Source: Pinus tabuliformis (Eukaryota; Streptophyta; Pinopsida; Pinales; Pinaceae). Taken from it: DNA of 64,000 bases. Below the pieces are notes generated by a model. That model did no database searches, had not been told where the DNA came from, and saw only the letters and a program-made list of their open reading frames with translations. The stretch is from NCBI GenBank assembly GCA_031772625.1, contig CM062805.1, forward strand, positions 799,865,119 to 799,929,118. The letters run 5' to 3'. A program made the translations under genes and the position numbers. Positions 45,174-55,380 of this stretch are shown here, piece by piece; within the stretch, counting starts at the first letter, position 1, and every line of letters begins with the position of its first letter.

Positions 45174-46833
45174 CAGCTTAACTTCATTAAAATGTATTTG
45201 GTTATACTTATGGCTCCCAATCTCTTCTTTAACAAGCCTTGACAATCTTCTCTTAGTCTTCACTTTAGTCTCCACATCACATCATCAATGACACACTTCT
45301 TCTTCATGTGAAGGTGTCTCCACTATTATTCATCATCATGCAAATAAAATTATCCAAGGTCACCTCATGATTTCTTCAATAATGTATCAAGGTTTCTAAG
45401 AATGTCTCTAAGAATGTATCTAAGAATGCCTTCAACCAAGGAGGTCTACAATTGCAATGGGCTTCAAAAATGCTCTAGAGACTGACTCAACAAGGTGTCA
45501 ACTCTTTAATGTTTGTTGTAAAGGGTTTTCTACAATTCTTCTCCACCAACTACTTGCTAAAATGTCTTCAATAATGCATACAACAAGCAACTATATGTAT
45601 TCAAAAATACCACCAAAGTAATTCAACAAAACCCCCCTTCAAGTCTGTCACTAGGTCACTCCAAATAATGCTTAAAGCCTACTCTAAAAGCTATGAACCA
45701 CTACTCTCAAACAATTCTTAATGGACTACACTCCACAACGTAGTTTTGTACATCACAGATCCGAATTTATATCTCCCACGGGTCAGAGAATACAAGACTT
45801 TCCATAGGTCAAATGTATAACAAACATGCCACAAGTTTCAGAGTCATAGGTCTGCAACTGGAGTGAGTTTTGTCCACAGATCTAAGAGTGTCTAAAGCAC
45901 TGTATCTTTTGTAGATCTTTAAACAAGTTCATGGATTTGTAGTTTTAGATTGAACCATATATTCGAATAACAAGTCTGCGGTGTGCTCCAAGGAACAGAT
46001 TTGTGTTTCACTATTTACTGAACTCTTTTTTAGCTATTTTTTGGCACGTTCAGGATTTCTAATCGAATCATAAGATATCCACTTGGACAGAGTAACATCA
46101 ACCGTATTATCCCAAACGTTTTCTAGTCTTTCGTTCCCTTTTTTTTCAAGTTCACAAGATGTGAACTTATTGTTCTCCTCTGCCCGTGTATATATCTTCA
46201 CCATAATCCCGAAAAAAATCAAATATATATATGTTTGTGTATGTTTTGTTTACATAATTGAGCTGACAAGATCAGCGTTTGGAGAGCCAACATGCAAGGC
46301 AAATGGCCGACCAAAGTCAACATTTATCTCTTGTTTGTTCCACCATCCACCGTCTAATATGTTTAATTATGTTACATCCATCATGCAACGTTTGTGTGTT
46401 GTTGTTTTTTCTTTTATATGACAAACACATTTTTTAAAGGGAGTCATGTTTTTTTGTTTTAAATAAATATTCTCCCTTTTTTTTTTCTTACGTTTAGCAT
46501 ATGTGGGTTCCACCTTTTTATTTTAAGAATAGGGGAAAGGTTGTCTACATAAGGTATCAAGGAAATTTTATAAAGGGTTTTTATAATAGAGTTAGGGGTT
46601 CGAGACTTAGGGTTAGGGTTTTTCCTTATGGTTCTTTAACAATAAAAGGAGGAATTCAACATTAGATTAACATAGACCTAGGTTTTTTCACTTAGGGTTA
46701 TAATTTCACACCTTAGGGTTAATGTCTTGCATCTAGGGTTTTCGCCTGGGGTTTTCATGAGGTTCATGTATCACAAGAATATTTTCCATCTCTAATGATG
46801 TCATATTGAAATCAATGACAACCTTGATTAACA

Positions 46834-47360
46834 ATCTCCCCCTTTTTCATTGATGTTAATATTCTTTCCCTTCAACATTATCTCCCCCTTTGACATCAAT
46901 GGAAAACGGGGTGCCCCAGTACTCCCCCTGTCAAGTTGTTTCTTTTCTTCATAAATAGTAGTTATTCATAGGTATGTTACTCCCCCTATCATGTTTCTCT
47001 TTCTACCAGCAATGTGGTCCATGATAGATGTGTTTACATTTCTTCATGTGATGAACCAACTCGCCCTACCTTTATAAACTCCTTTAGCTCAAGAACAATT
47101 ACTTGCCTTGTGATCAAATGGAAGAGATCATCAACAATAGTCCATTGTATGAGTAAGGAATCATGCTCTTCAATGGAGTTTCTCCCGAAAGATGATTTAT
47201 TAAATGATGATTGTCCATGTGTGACTCATCAATGATTACATAGGGCCCTTTCATGGATATCTTGTGAAAGAATGATTAAGAATCATAAGCTCCCCCTAAC
47301 AATATGCATGGTCTCCTTTGGTGGAGTCTCATTATCAAACACTTGGAATATCAAGGATGA
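46834..47360 (-). other. F 3' noncoding region with repeated purine tracts
   Basis: Minus-strand GGGGGAG-type tracts lie at 46834-46850, 46880-46892, 46921-46930, 46979-46988 and 47289-47298. The first abuts the LTR and is the likely PPT. No pol sequence follows gag, so F is gag-only. Confidence 0.7.
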
Positions 47361-47370
47361 CTTCATTAGA

Positions 47371-49174
47371 TCAAAAACACATATTATTGATTGGAGTGTT
47401 CAAGAGATTTTCGTATCTAGTTTGCTTCCTTCTCCATACTTGTGTAAGTTTCTTCTCTAGCTTGGTTGCCATGGTTCTAGCTTGTTTAGGGATCCAAGTC
47501 AAGCGAAAATCACGTGCCATATGTCCAATGCTATGGAAATTGAAGCACTCCATATTATTTATGATTGAGTAATCATGACTTCTTATTGCAAAATTTCTTC
47601 TAGGAGATTGAAAGGGACCATTTTATTTGTATTTATGATATTCCCTACAAATCGTTGCCCATGTGCCCAAAATTTGTACAAGAATAGCAATAACCAAAAA
47701 ATATACTTTCGTACCTCGGAGATGAATATTTTCTTGATGTACTTCTGAAGTCTTTTTTCTTTGGGATTTTTTGATGATATTCATTGCCTTTTGTATTCTT
47801 GACACCATCTGCAAGTCTTCTTGGAGTAGGATTTATCCCATAGTTGTCTTGACTCTTCTCCTTGCCTTTGCAGGAACTGGGAGCATCAAAATTTCTTTCT
47901 AACTTCCTCACATCCATTTTGTTTGAAGCATTATCATTCTTGATTAAGGATTCAAATGCATAGCCAAGAACAGACTTATCAAGGGGAGACCTTTGATGAC
48001 ATAGGATGTCATCTAGGGTTTGAAAACTTTTCAATTTCCTATTTAGCAAGTCAACTTCGTTTTTAAGAAAGACAATTTCTTCCTTCATTTTCTTGCATTC
48101 TTCATCCCTCTTTGATAAAATTATCTCCATTTCTTCCTTCATATTGGTTGCTTCACATGATTGGGCCTTAAGAGAAGTTATTTGTGATCCCAACTTGGTG
48201 ATTTCATCATCATTTTCTTCTAGTTTGCATATCATGGTGTTTCTCTCCTTTTATACTTCATCAACTTGTCCTTCCATGAATGCCAAAGCTTACATCATCT
48301 TCTCAACTCCTTGTGCTTATGTACTTGCTTCTTCTAGTTGAGATCTAAGGGAGGATACGTCTTCCTTGTATTAACCAAACTCTGCTTCAAGTTTGTTCAA
48401 GCTCTTGAGTCTTTGTTCAAGGTGGATTGTCAAAGTTTCTTCCCTTTTATTTGCTTTATCTAATTAATTTTTCATGGATATGATTTCTTCATGATGCTTT
48501 CTTTTATCTTGATGAAATTCCTCCTTAATTTTGGTGAGATCCTCATCTATTTCTTGTGCTTGAAGCTTGAAAATGTCAACTTCCTTCCTTGTCTTGTCCT
48601 AGTCACCATCTTGCGCTTTCTTCTTAAGTTCCTCATTTTCCTTTTTCAAATTGTTAATCTCTAACATGGTAGCTATAAGTGTAGTGAGGAGATCATCTTC
48701 AAAGTCTTCTTTTCTTTCTTCTTCTTCTAGGTATTCTTTTGCCTTAATTTCATCATTCTTATTTTCAGCTTCCGTGATGGGTTCTAGATTTATTTCTTGT
48801 TTTCCATCAAATTCTTGACTAGAGGTCATGGTGAATGGTAATTTTGAGTGAAGGTCATGAATTTTGTCCCATATATCTTTTTCTCACGAACATTTTTCCA
48901 AATTGGACTTTATAGAATTTGGTAGCCCATTTAAAATTGTCTTCATTTCTCTTGTATTATACTCCTTAGATTCATCGTCCATCGTGATATCAGTAATCAC
49001 TAATTCCCATACTCCAATGCCTTCAGCCATTAAGAAATTTCTCACTCTTACCTTCCACACATCAAAGTTTCCATTGAATAGTGGAACTTTCTCAATTTGA
49101 TTGTCTTCAGTTTTCATGGTTGAGGAAGAGACATATTTAGGAGGATTGGAGGCTTTATTCCTTGGCTTTTCCAT
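47371..49174 (-). pseudogene. gag: Gag of element F
   Basis: ATG at 49174 (MEKPRNKASNPPKYVSSSTM). The N-terminal domain ends about 48884, followed by a coiled-coil region (48599-48829 and 47645-48235), a knuckle CYSCTNFGHM near 47650-47690 and a second, GHMARD, near 47520. It is broken by stops and shifts but is parallel to E throughout. Confidence 0.85.
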
Positions 49175-49227
49175 TTTTTGTTCTAAGGATCAACCTTCAA
49201 GCTATTAGGCTTTGAGAGAAGGTACCG

Positions 49228-49240
49228 GCTCTAATACTAG
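49228..49240 (-). other. Primer binding site of F
   Basis: TAGTATTAGAGCC on the minus strand, the initiator tRNA-Met type with two changes. Confidence 0.85.
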
Positions 49241-49241
49241 T

Positions 49242-49984
49242 TGTTGGAAATACTGAGAGGGGGGTGAATCGGTATTTATTTTCAATTGTTATTTTTACTA
49301 ATTAGATCACTTATATTTAGAACACAAAATGAACCATAAGAACAAAATATTTTGTTAATTTCTTATTTATAATAAATCAAGTAAAATATATATAGGACTC
49401 CAACCCTAGATGAAGACACCGATCTTTAATCTCCCAGGCTCCAACCTGTATTTTTCCAAGCACTAACTTGGACTTACAAGGGTCCAACCTTGTCAATTTA
49501 GAGGCACCAACCTCAAGGGCTCCCACCCTATATCTGGTACAGGCTCCAACTTGGTTTCTTGAGGAATCTAATCCTCTAGGGCTCCAACCCTATCTTCTAA
49601 GGCACCAGCCTTGTATTTTCGAGGCTCGAACCTCTTGGGCTCCAACTGTCAGCGTCACTTTGTAAATATGTATTTGGTTATACTTCACGAATCCTAATGT
49701 CTTCTTTGAAGAGACCTAACAATATTCACTTAGTCTTCACTTTAGTCTCCACGTCATGTCATCAATGAAAACCTTGTTCTTCAAGTGAATGTGTCTCCAT
49801 TGTTCTTCATCATCACCCAAATAAAATTCTTCAAAGACACCTCATGAGTGCTTAAATCATGTATCAAGGTTTCTAAGAATGTCTCCGAGAATGTATTCAA
49901 CCAAGGAGGTCTACAATGGTAATGAGCTTCACAAATGCTCTAGGGACTACCTCAACAAGGTGTAAACTCTTCAATGTTTTTTGT
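49242..49984 (-). repeat. 5' LTR of F, interrupted by G
   Basis: It starts TGTTGGAAATACTGAG and aligns with 44746-45510 until AATGTTT, where G begins. It carries the TATA-like AAATATATATAGG at 49384-49396 and the best copy of the mini-hairpin array. Confidence 0.88.
49435..49634. repeat. Mini-hairpin array, copy 3 (best preserved)
   Basis: Ten units. Arms and start are CAGG/CCTG 49435, CCAAG/CTTGG 49456, CAAGG/CCTTG 49477, GAGG/CCTC 49501, AGGG/CCCT 49516, CAGG/CTTG 49540, GAGG/CCTC 49561 (8-base loop), TAGGG/CCCTA 49577, TAAGG/CCTTG 49598 and GAGG/CCTC 49621. All other loops are 6 bases, usually CTCCAA, CACCAA or close. Confidence 0.88.
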
Positions 49985-50928
49985 TGTTGGGATAGGGTCC
50001 CTAGGGTTAGTTTTGGGGTTAGTTAACACAAATTTTGTATATGTTGTTGTAAAAAATGTAAAGTCTCCGCGATATATGGATGTAGAGTGCATAAATAGAT
50101 AGAAGTCAAAGGGGTCTTAGCCCATTCTTTGTTAACTAGATAAGTCGGTTTTGAGACTCACCCATGGTTTGCAGACCATGGTATTGTATTGAGAAGGCTA
50201 TGCTAAGGAAAGGAGGCTCTGCTTCCTGTACTTAGGTGAGAAGGGGAAGGCTTCTACATCTAAGTGCTTGGCAAGTCCGCAGCTAAGTGTGTGGACCCCT
50301 GTAGAACAGTGCGTAGGGTAGAAGAGTTTGTAATTTGAATATTGAAGATCAATAAAGGCTAATTTTGAACAATTACTGAGAAATTTGAGTATTTATATTA
50401 TTATGTTTATGCTATGATTTGTTGCTTATAATGTTGTTTCTATGAAATGATGAATTAATGTCATGCAAAACCATTGAACCTGTGTTATTTATGCATGATT
50501 TGAGTAGTTATCTAGTTTTGCGACGATAAGAGTTAATTATGTTATGTTTTTTGATGAATTGGATAGATATGTGCAAATTTAGATCTAGGGTTGTTTATTG
50601 ATACACGAAAGCAGATAAATTGTCTGGTTAAGGTCTACAAAGACTAATTGTAGACATTCGCGAAGGTCTAGAAGCTGTTTCATAGAGTTGTAGTAACGAG
50701 CCATAAAAGACTATCAATCTACATGAAGTTAGACCTGAGCTACAAGAGCTTAAAAACCACTTATCACATGTCCCTGGATGTAAAAACTTGGTTCTAGCAT
50801 CCCCTAATACTACTTCAGGTGAGACTGCAGCCTATGTTATGCAGGTTGTTGCTGAAAGGGCCAATAGTTAGGGTTTTCTGGTTGGCATGAAAAACTATAA
50901 ACCTGGTTCAGGCCCCCTTAAGCCAACA
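49985..50928 (+). repeat. 5' LTR of element G (944 bp)
   Basis: TGTTGGGATAGGG...AAGCCAACA, a TG...CA pair followed by a PBS. The partner LTR is not in the window, so it is defined by its ends only. No TATA box stands out. Confidence 0.75.
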
Positions 50929-50930
50929 AA

Positions 50931-50948
50931 CGGTTCCGTTGCCGGGAC
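50931..50948 (+). other. Primer binding site of G, tRNA-Glu type
   Basis: CGGTTCCGTTGCCGGGAC equals the complement of the plant tRNA-Glu(CTC) 3' end as I recall it, apart from the first base (C for T). It lies two bases after the LTR. Confidence 0.75.
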
Positions 50949-50964
50949 CGAATCTATCTAAGAG

Positions 50965-52870
50965 ATGTGCAATAAATGGTTTCCTACAAAGAAAGATCTT
51001 GATAAGTGGATTGATCGGAAATCGTATGCGTTCATGGCTCAAGAGAAAAAGAGCCCTAAATTATCCAAGGAGACGTGGTTGCAGAGGTTTTATACACAGA
51101 CAAGACCGATGTGTTATTTTTCTTCCCTGAAGAACTATACGAGAGGTTGTCTAAATTAGTTGATAGTCAAGGGATGTGGAGGCTTGAAGGCCCTATAGTG
51201 TGGACTCCTAAAGTGGTGTGACATTTGGAATCGTTAGAAAGAAATATCATGCAGGCTATGGATCACTGGGTTATTGGCATGTTGGGCCGTTTTGTGACAT
51301 ATTTCACAATCGATAGAAATATCATCTATAGCGAAGTGGATCGAAGGATATTTAAAGGATCTTGAGGCAATTATTTGAAATCTCTGAAGACTTGGATTAA
51401 AATGATTTTATGTGAAAAGAGGGTTATGCAGTCACCTTAATGTTTGGGGCTACGAGAAGTGGGAGATTCTTTAGAAGAAACGAAGGATCTAGCCTAGAAT
51501 ATAGTCCACTCATTGGACCGCCTTCAAGCGACAACGAAGGGACGGTGCTGACTACGATGTGAAGTGTAGTTCAGTTAATAAATCAGGGTATTATGAGGAT
51601 ATCTCATCCATCCACTCCACATCCACCTACACCTCTACCTCATACACCTTCACCTACACCTCGACCCCCACCATTCAACATGGAAAATGTGATGAAGATG
51701 TTGATTTTTAAAGAAATAGGGATCGAAGATCCAAAACAGTTTTGGTTTGTCACAGATGCTGTTTGGAAAACACATCAGATTATAGATGATAATATTAAGA
51801 AAGTGTAGTTGGTTACAACCTTACGAGACCACGTGTTAACATGGTATATCAATTATTGCATTCACCACCTCAATGTGGCGTTGGTAGATACCCAACTAGC
51901 TTTTAAAAAGGAGTTGAGCAAGCCTAAGTCAGAGGCGTAGTCAATAATTGAATTTAAGGAAATCTGACAGAAAGTTGATGACCCACCTTGGGACTTTGAT
52001 CAAAGGTTGAAATGCCTGATCAGGTAGGCTAATATGAAAATCTCATATACCCAGCATTGTGATTGGTTTATAGCATCGCTCTTGCCACATTTGAGAATAC
52101 CTCTATCGCAATAGAAAATAACAACGCAAGCGAAAGCCTTTCGAGATCACGATGAGGCTAGATGCATCACCTATTCAGGATACAAACCTTGGAGTGCAAT
52201 AGATTCACTCAGAGCTGGAAAGTATGCACTTGGAGTTGTAGAGCTTGAAGAAAGGAAGGGAAGCTCAGCTGGAGGTGCACGCTGAGATCTGGTGTCTGAA
52301 ATGTAAGATTCATGGACATGATAAGGATCATTTCCTCGTATTTAAGAATTATATTATAGGCGGAGGACCTGTACCCATGAAACTAGAAAATAATGTTGGG
52401 ACAAGCATGAGATTTGTGCTATGGTGCACTATTTGTCAGGTTATAGGACAATATGCTACTAATAACTTCCATCTATTGTAGAAGTTTGTACAAACCCCTC
52501 AGCAGTTATTTTGTAATTTTTGTAAGTCTGTAGGATATGATGAGTGCCATTGTAGGAGTTATGAGCTATTGATGGATAGAACCTCTACCTATAGAATACA
52601 GGTAGAAAACCAGCCTTAGAATCAAGGTGTGGGAGCAGCGCATGGAGGATTCCAAGGCTGAGAATGTGGAAGAGGTGCTAGACTAGGTCGAGGGCGTCAG
52701 AAAGTGATCTGCTACAACTGTGGTGAACTAGGGCACTTCATGAGAGATTGTACAAATCCCATGCATCCCTCGTGCTAGTATTGTTGACCGTTTGACCATG
52801 TCATAGAGGAATGTTTGGTCCTTATGGAAAATATGCAGGAGAAGAAGGTGTAGCCCCAGTAGCCTACACA
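50965..52870 (+). pseudogene. gag: Gag of element G with five zinc-knuckle sites
   Basis: An N-terminal piece (50965-51159, KWFPTKKDLDKWIDRKSYAF) is followed by a Pro-rich linker (51593-51680) and the gag core (FWFVTDAVWKT near 51740, then LRDHVLTWYINY). Knuckle sites follow in several frames: WCLKCKIHGHDKDHF near 52290, WCTICQVIGQYATNNF near 52430, FCNFCKSVGYDECHC near 52510, CYNCGELGHFMRDC near 52709 (intact) and one with stops near 52772. The first three have lost one or two ligands. Many stops. Confidence 0.8.
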
Positions 52871-53289
52871 GAACATTCAAATGATGAGGGAGGAGCCCCG
52901 CGAAGTGGATCATAACATAAATATTGTGTTGAGAAGTGGTATGATGAATGGTGTAAATAAAGGTAAGTAGCATAAGGAAGATGGATGGGTATGCAAGGCT
53001 GTTGAGAAGGAAGTTGACTTTGATCTGAATCATGCTAAAGAAAATTTCTTGGAAGCGAAGAAGAACTTCATTGAGGCCTCCACCTCAGGGAGTCAAGAGA
53101 AAATGTTAGATACTAATGCATCATAAGAAGTAGATCCTTCAATACTAGCTACCTTTCTGAAGACTTGTCTGAAGCTTTTGCGCAATCAAAAATCCGTTGA
53201 AGGATTGCAAGACTTAATAGATAAGTGCACCAATAAGGAAAAGACTCCTACTAAAAAACGCACAGTAAGGAAGATTGGTAAGCATAAGG

Positions 53290-53687
53290 CACTAACGAGG
53301 TGTGAGATGAGTCTAACCGTGTATATAGGAGAATATGAAATGGACAAGGTATAAGATCTGGGGTCTGATGCAAATGTCTTGTCTAAATAGACATGGGAAA
53401 ATATGGGAAGACCTACACTACAATGGTGTCTTATTTAGTTGTGCATGAAAAATCAGAAGAAGATTATTCCAATGGGGCGATTATATGTGTAATGGTGGAC
53501 ATCGAGGTTGTGAGTGCATTGGCTGACTTTGAAGTCATTGAGATAGTAGATGACAGTAACCCATACCCCGCACAACTAGGAATTTACTGGGCTATTGATA
53601 TGAATGGGGTAATCAACTTGAAGAAGTGGAAGATTTCTTTTGAGAAGAAGTCACTTAGGGTTATAGTGCCACTAGATCCTACAGAAG
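53290..53687 (+). pseudogene. pol: Protease region of element G, cut by H
   Basis: Near 53350 the frame reads DLGSDANVLSK (an atypical active-site motif), then 53393-53687 has FEVIEIVDDSNPYPAQLGIYW and GVINLKKWKISFEKKS. I recall this block from plant gypsy polyproteins. It stops where the H LTR begins. Confidence 0.75.
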
Positions 53688-53962
53688 TGTTGTGTCTGGC
53701 AACAACCCCCCTTCTTATTTAGTTTTATCACTAATACTAAATAAGTGGGGACCCTTATTCAAAAATTTAAAAAAATCAATTAATGCTTGTATTTCCTTTT
53801 TCAATAAAACTTACTATCATAAACTTAGAAGAATACCATCAAACATCTAAAATGACTTAATTTTTATGATAAGTTAGAAGGAAATTACTCCTTAAAGCAC
53901 GTCACATCGCAAAAAGGGTAAAGGATACCTTCTCACAAGCAGAATTCTAAAAATGCAAAATC

Positions 53963-54002
53963 GCGATGCGAAATCACGCATAAAAAACCCTCATCGCATC
54001 GC
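53963..54002. other. 9-bp dyad in the H 5' LTR
   Basis: GCGATGCGA (53963-53971) and TCGCATCGC (53994-54002) are exact reverse complements with a 22-base loop. The 3' LTR has the same arms at 63684-63692 and 63715-63723. A row of GCGAT/GTGAT words follows at 54118-54195 and 63840-63885. Confidence 0.88.
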
Positions 54003-54376
54003 ATGCCTTAAATCCTCACCTACGCTGAAGTGCTTTAAAACGTTGATATCGATGATGCATCTTGCGAAATGCATTTCATGGAAAACACATTAATGAATGC
54101 TTGCCGCACGTAAAGGATTTGTGATATTGTGATCTTGCGATATTGTGATATTGCGATCTTGCGATCTTGCGATACTGTGAGCTGCGATATTGAAAATCAA
54201 ATCGCAAAATCACCTTATTGTAGATCTGCATTGCCCATCGTTCAAGAAAGCTTTTTCCATAAACCGAGGCCCAATTATGCGCATTTATGTTAATTAATGA
54301 GTTAGTTGGCAATCATTAATGAAATATGGTTTTGATCTTATTAAGGAGCCAGTTCATGTAAGGTGATATATTTTAT

Positions 54377-55380
54377 ATGTTTTCCACATTTAAAGCTATC
54401 CCATCACCTTTTCTTATCAATGTTCTCACCTCATTTGTAAACTGTAGGAGTGAAGAATTGAGAGGTATACAGAGTAGAACTCAAGATACTACGGGAAAGA
54501 AGGGTGAAGCTCCTAGTTCTGAAGATAAAGAGATGGCTCCCTTATACACAGACACCACCTGCAATAGAGACGCCGGTATCACTACTTGGGAAGGCATGTA
54601 TAGTTTACTTGAGGAAGAAGATCCCAAGGTAATGGAGGTAACAGCCATTGCAGGCTCACACGGATCTTCTGAGGCATCTATTACATATCTAGCATATTCA
54701 TTCTTGCACAGGATAGCGGCAAGACCCAAAAGTCTCCCGTATACGAACATGGTTAAATGAGTACTAAATAATGTTGATATCACGTATCAAAGCTTAGAAC
54801 CAAGGACATATAAAACCATTCTTTCTATAAAATTTAAGCTTTATATCCTCTGACAAAACATGCAAGAGGTGAAAATGACACCAACGAAGCCCGGATCAAG
54901 AAACATAGGCAGTTTCCGATGCGCGATTAGCGCCATTTGCAGGAAAAACCCCGTGAGATGGAAAACCTCAAATTGCTCAGTCGCTTGTAAGCACAGAAAT
55001 TTGTAGGAAAAAAGCGCTAAAGGCAAAAAGTAAAATTGGAACTCGAAACCAGTAATATTTATCAGGTATATCATCAAGCAATATGTAAATATCTACCAAA
55101 TGTGTAGCGTCTACAAACAAGTTGGAGACAGAAGGCTCAAGAAAAGGCAGAGTCAATCCAAAGGTTAACCAAGTTGAATTGGGATTCTTACTGGGTGTAC
55201 TTGGTAAAACCACATAGCCAGTGTATGACTCTCAAATGTGTCATCAATTATACCGAAAAGATGGCGCCAGCTCTTACATATTTTGTTTTCGTAGGACAGC
55301 TAAAGTCGGAAGTCAGCCAGCCAACTCTCCTCAAGAAAATGCTGAACACATGCGATTTCAAGGAGCAGATACATAAATAG
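54377..55380 (+). pseudogene. Unassigned decayed ORF inside the H LTR
   Basis: The frame from 54377 is open for 127 codons (EDPKVMEVTAIAGS, SITYLAYSFLHRIAARP) and, after a TGA at 54758, continues to about 55165 with only a few stops. Another frame at 55174-55380 ends with FVGQLKSEVSQPTLLKKML. I recognise no family. It precedes the PBS, so it would be an LTR-borne gene or captured fragment, unless the LTR actually ends earlier. Confidence 0.4.

Larger units (their letters stand above)
44746..46833 (-). repeat. LTR shared by E (as 5' LTR) and F (as 3' LTR), 2088 bp
   Basis: The left end (CATTGGAAATACTCGGGGG) matches 49242 in F. The right end TTGATTAACA is followed at once by a purine tract, so its position rests on TG/CA plus PPT. 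It has a run of 11 G at 44760, an expanded TA tract at the TATA position, the mini-hairpin array and, at 46589-46760, five AGGGTT telobox-like words near the U3 start. The part 45780-46800 has no second copy in the window. Confidence 0.75.
24745..49984 (-). mobile_element. Elements E and F: tandem gag-only Sirevirus-like copia elements
   Basis: The plus-strand order is LTR (24745-25679, damaged), internal E (25680-44745, with D inserted), LTR (44746-46833), internal F (46834-49241), LTR (49242-49984, cut by G). Both internal parts encode only a coiled-coil, zinc-knuckle gag; I find no protease, integrase or RT. The middle LTR has a PBS on its left and PPT-like tracts on its right, so it serves both units. 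The Sirevirus assignment rests on coiled-coil gag, several GGGGGAG tracts and the PBS. Confidence 0.75.
49985..53687 (+). mobile_element. Element G: Ty3/gypsy with tRNA-Glu PBS, 5' part
   Basis: LTR, PBS, gag with several zinc knuckles and the start of protease, all on the plus strand. Element H interrupts it at 53688; the rest would lie beyond the right edge. It appears inserted in the F LTR after AATGTTTTTTGT. Confidence 0.85.

Noticed and set aside
46597-46620. Possible interstitial telomere
   Set aside because: Only about two TTTAGGG-like units; kept as a telobox cluster, not as telomere DNA.
50931-50951. tRNA-Asp PBS for G
   Set aside because: The core CCGTTGCCGGG fits tRNA-Asp, but the flanks (GGTTCC and GGGAC) fit tRNA-Glu better.
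55262-55273. TGGCGCCAGCTC as an alternative PBS for H
   Set aside because: No CA end or gag start nearby; 56320 follows TTTCAACA and precedes the gag ATG.
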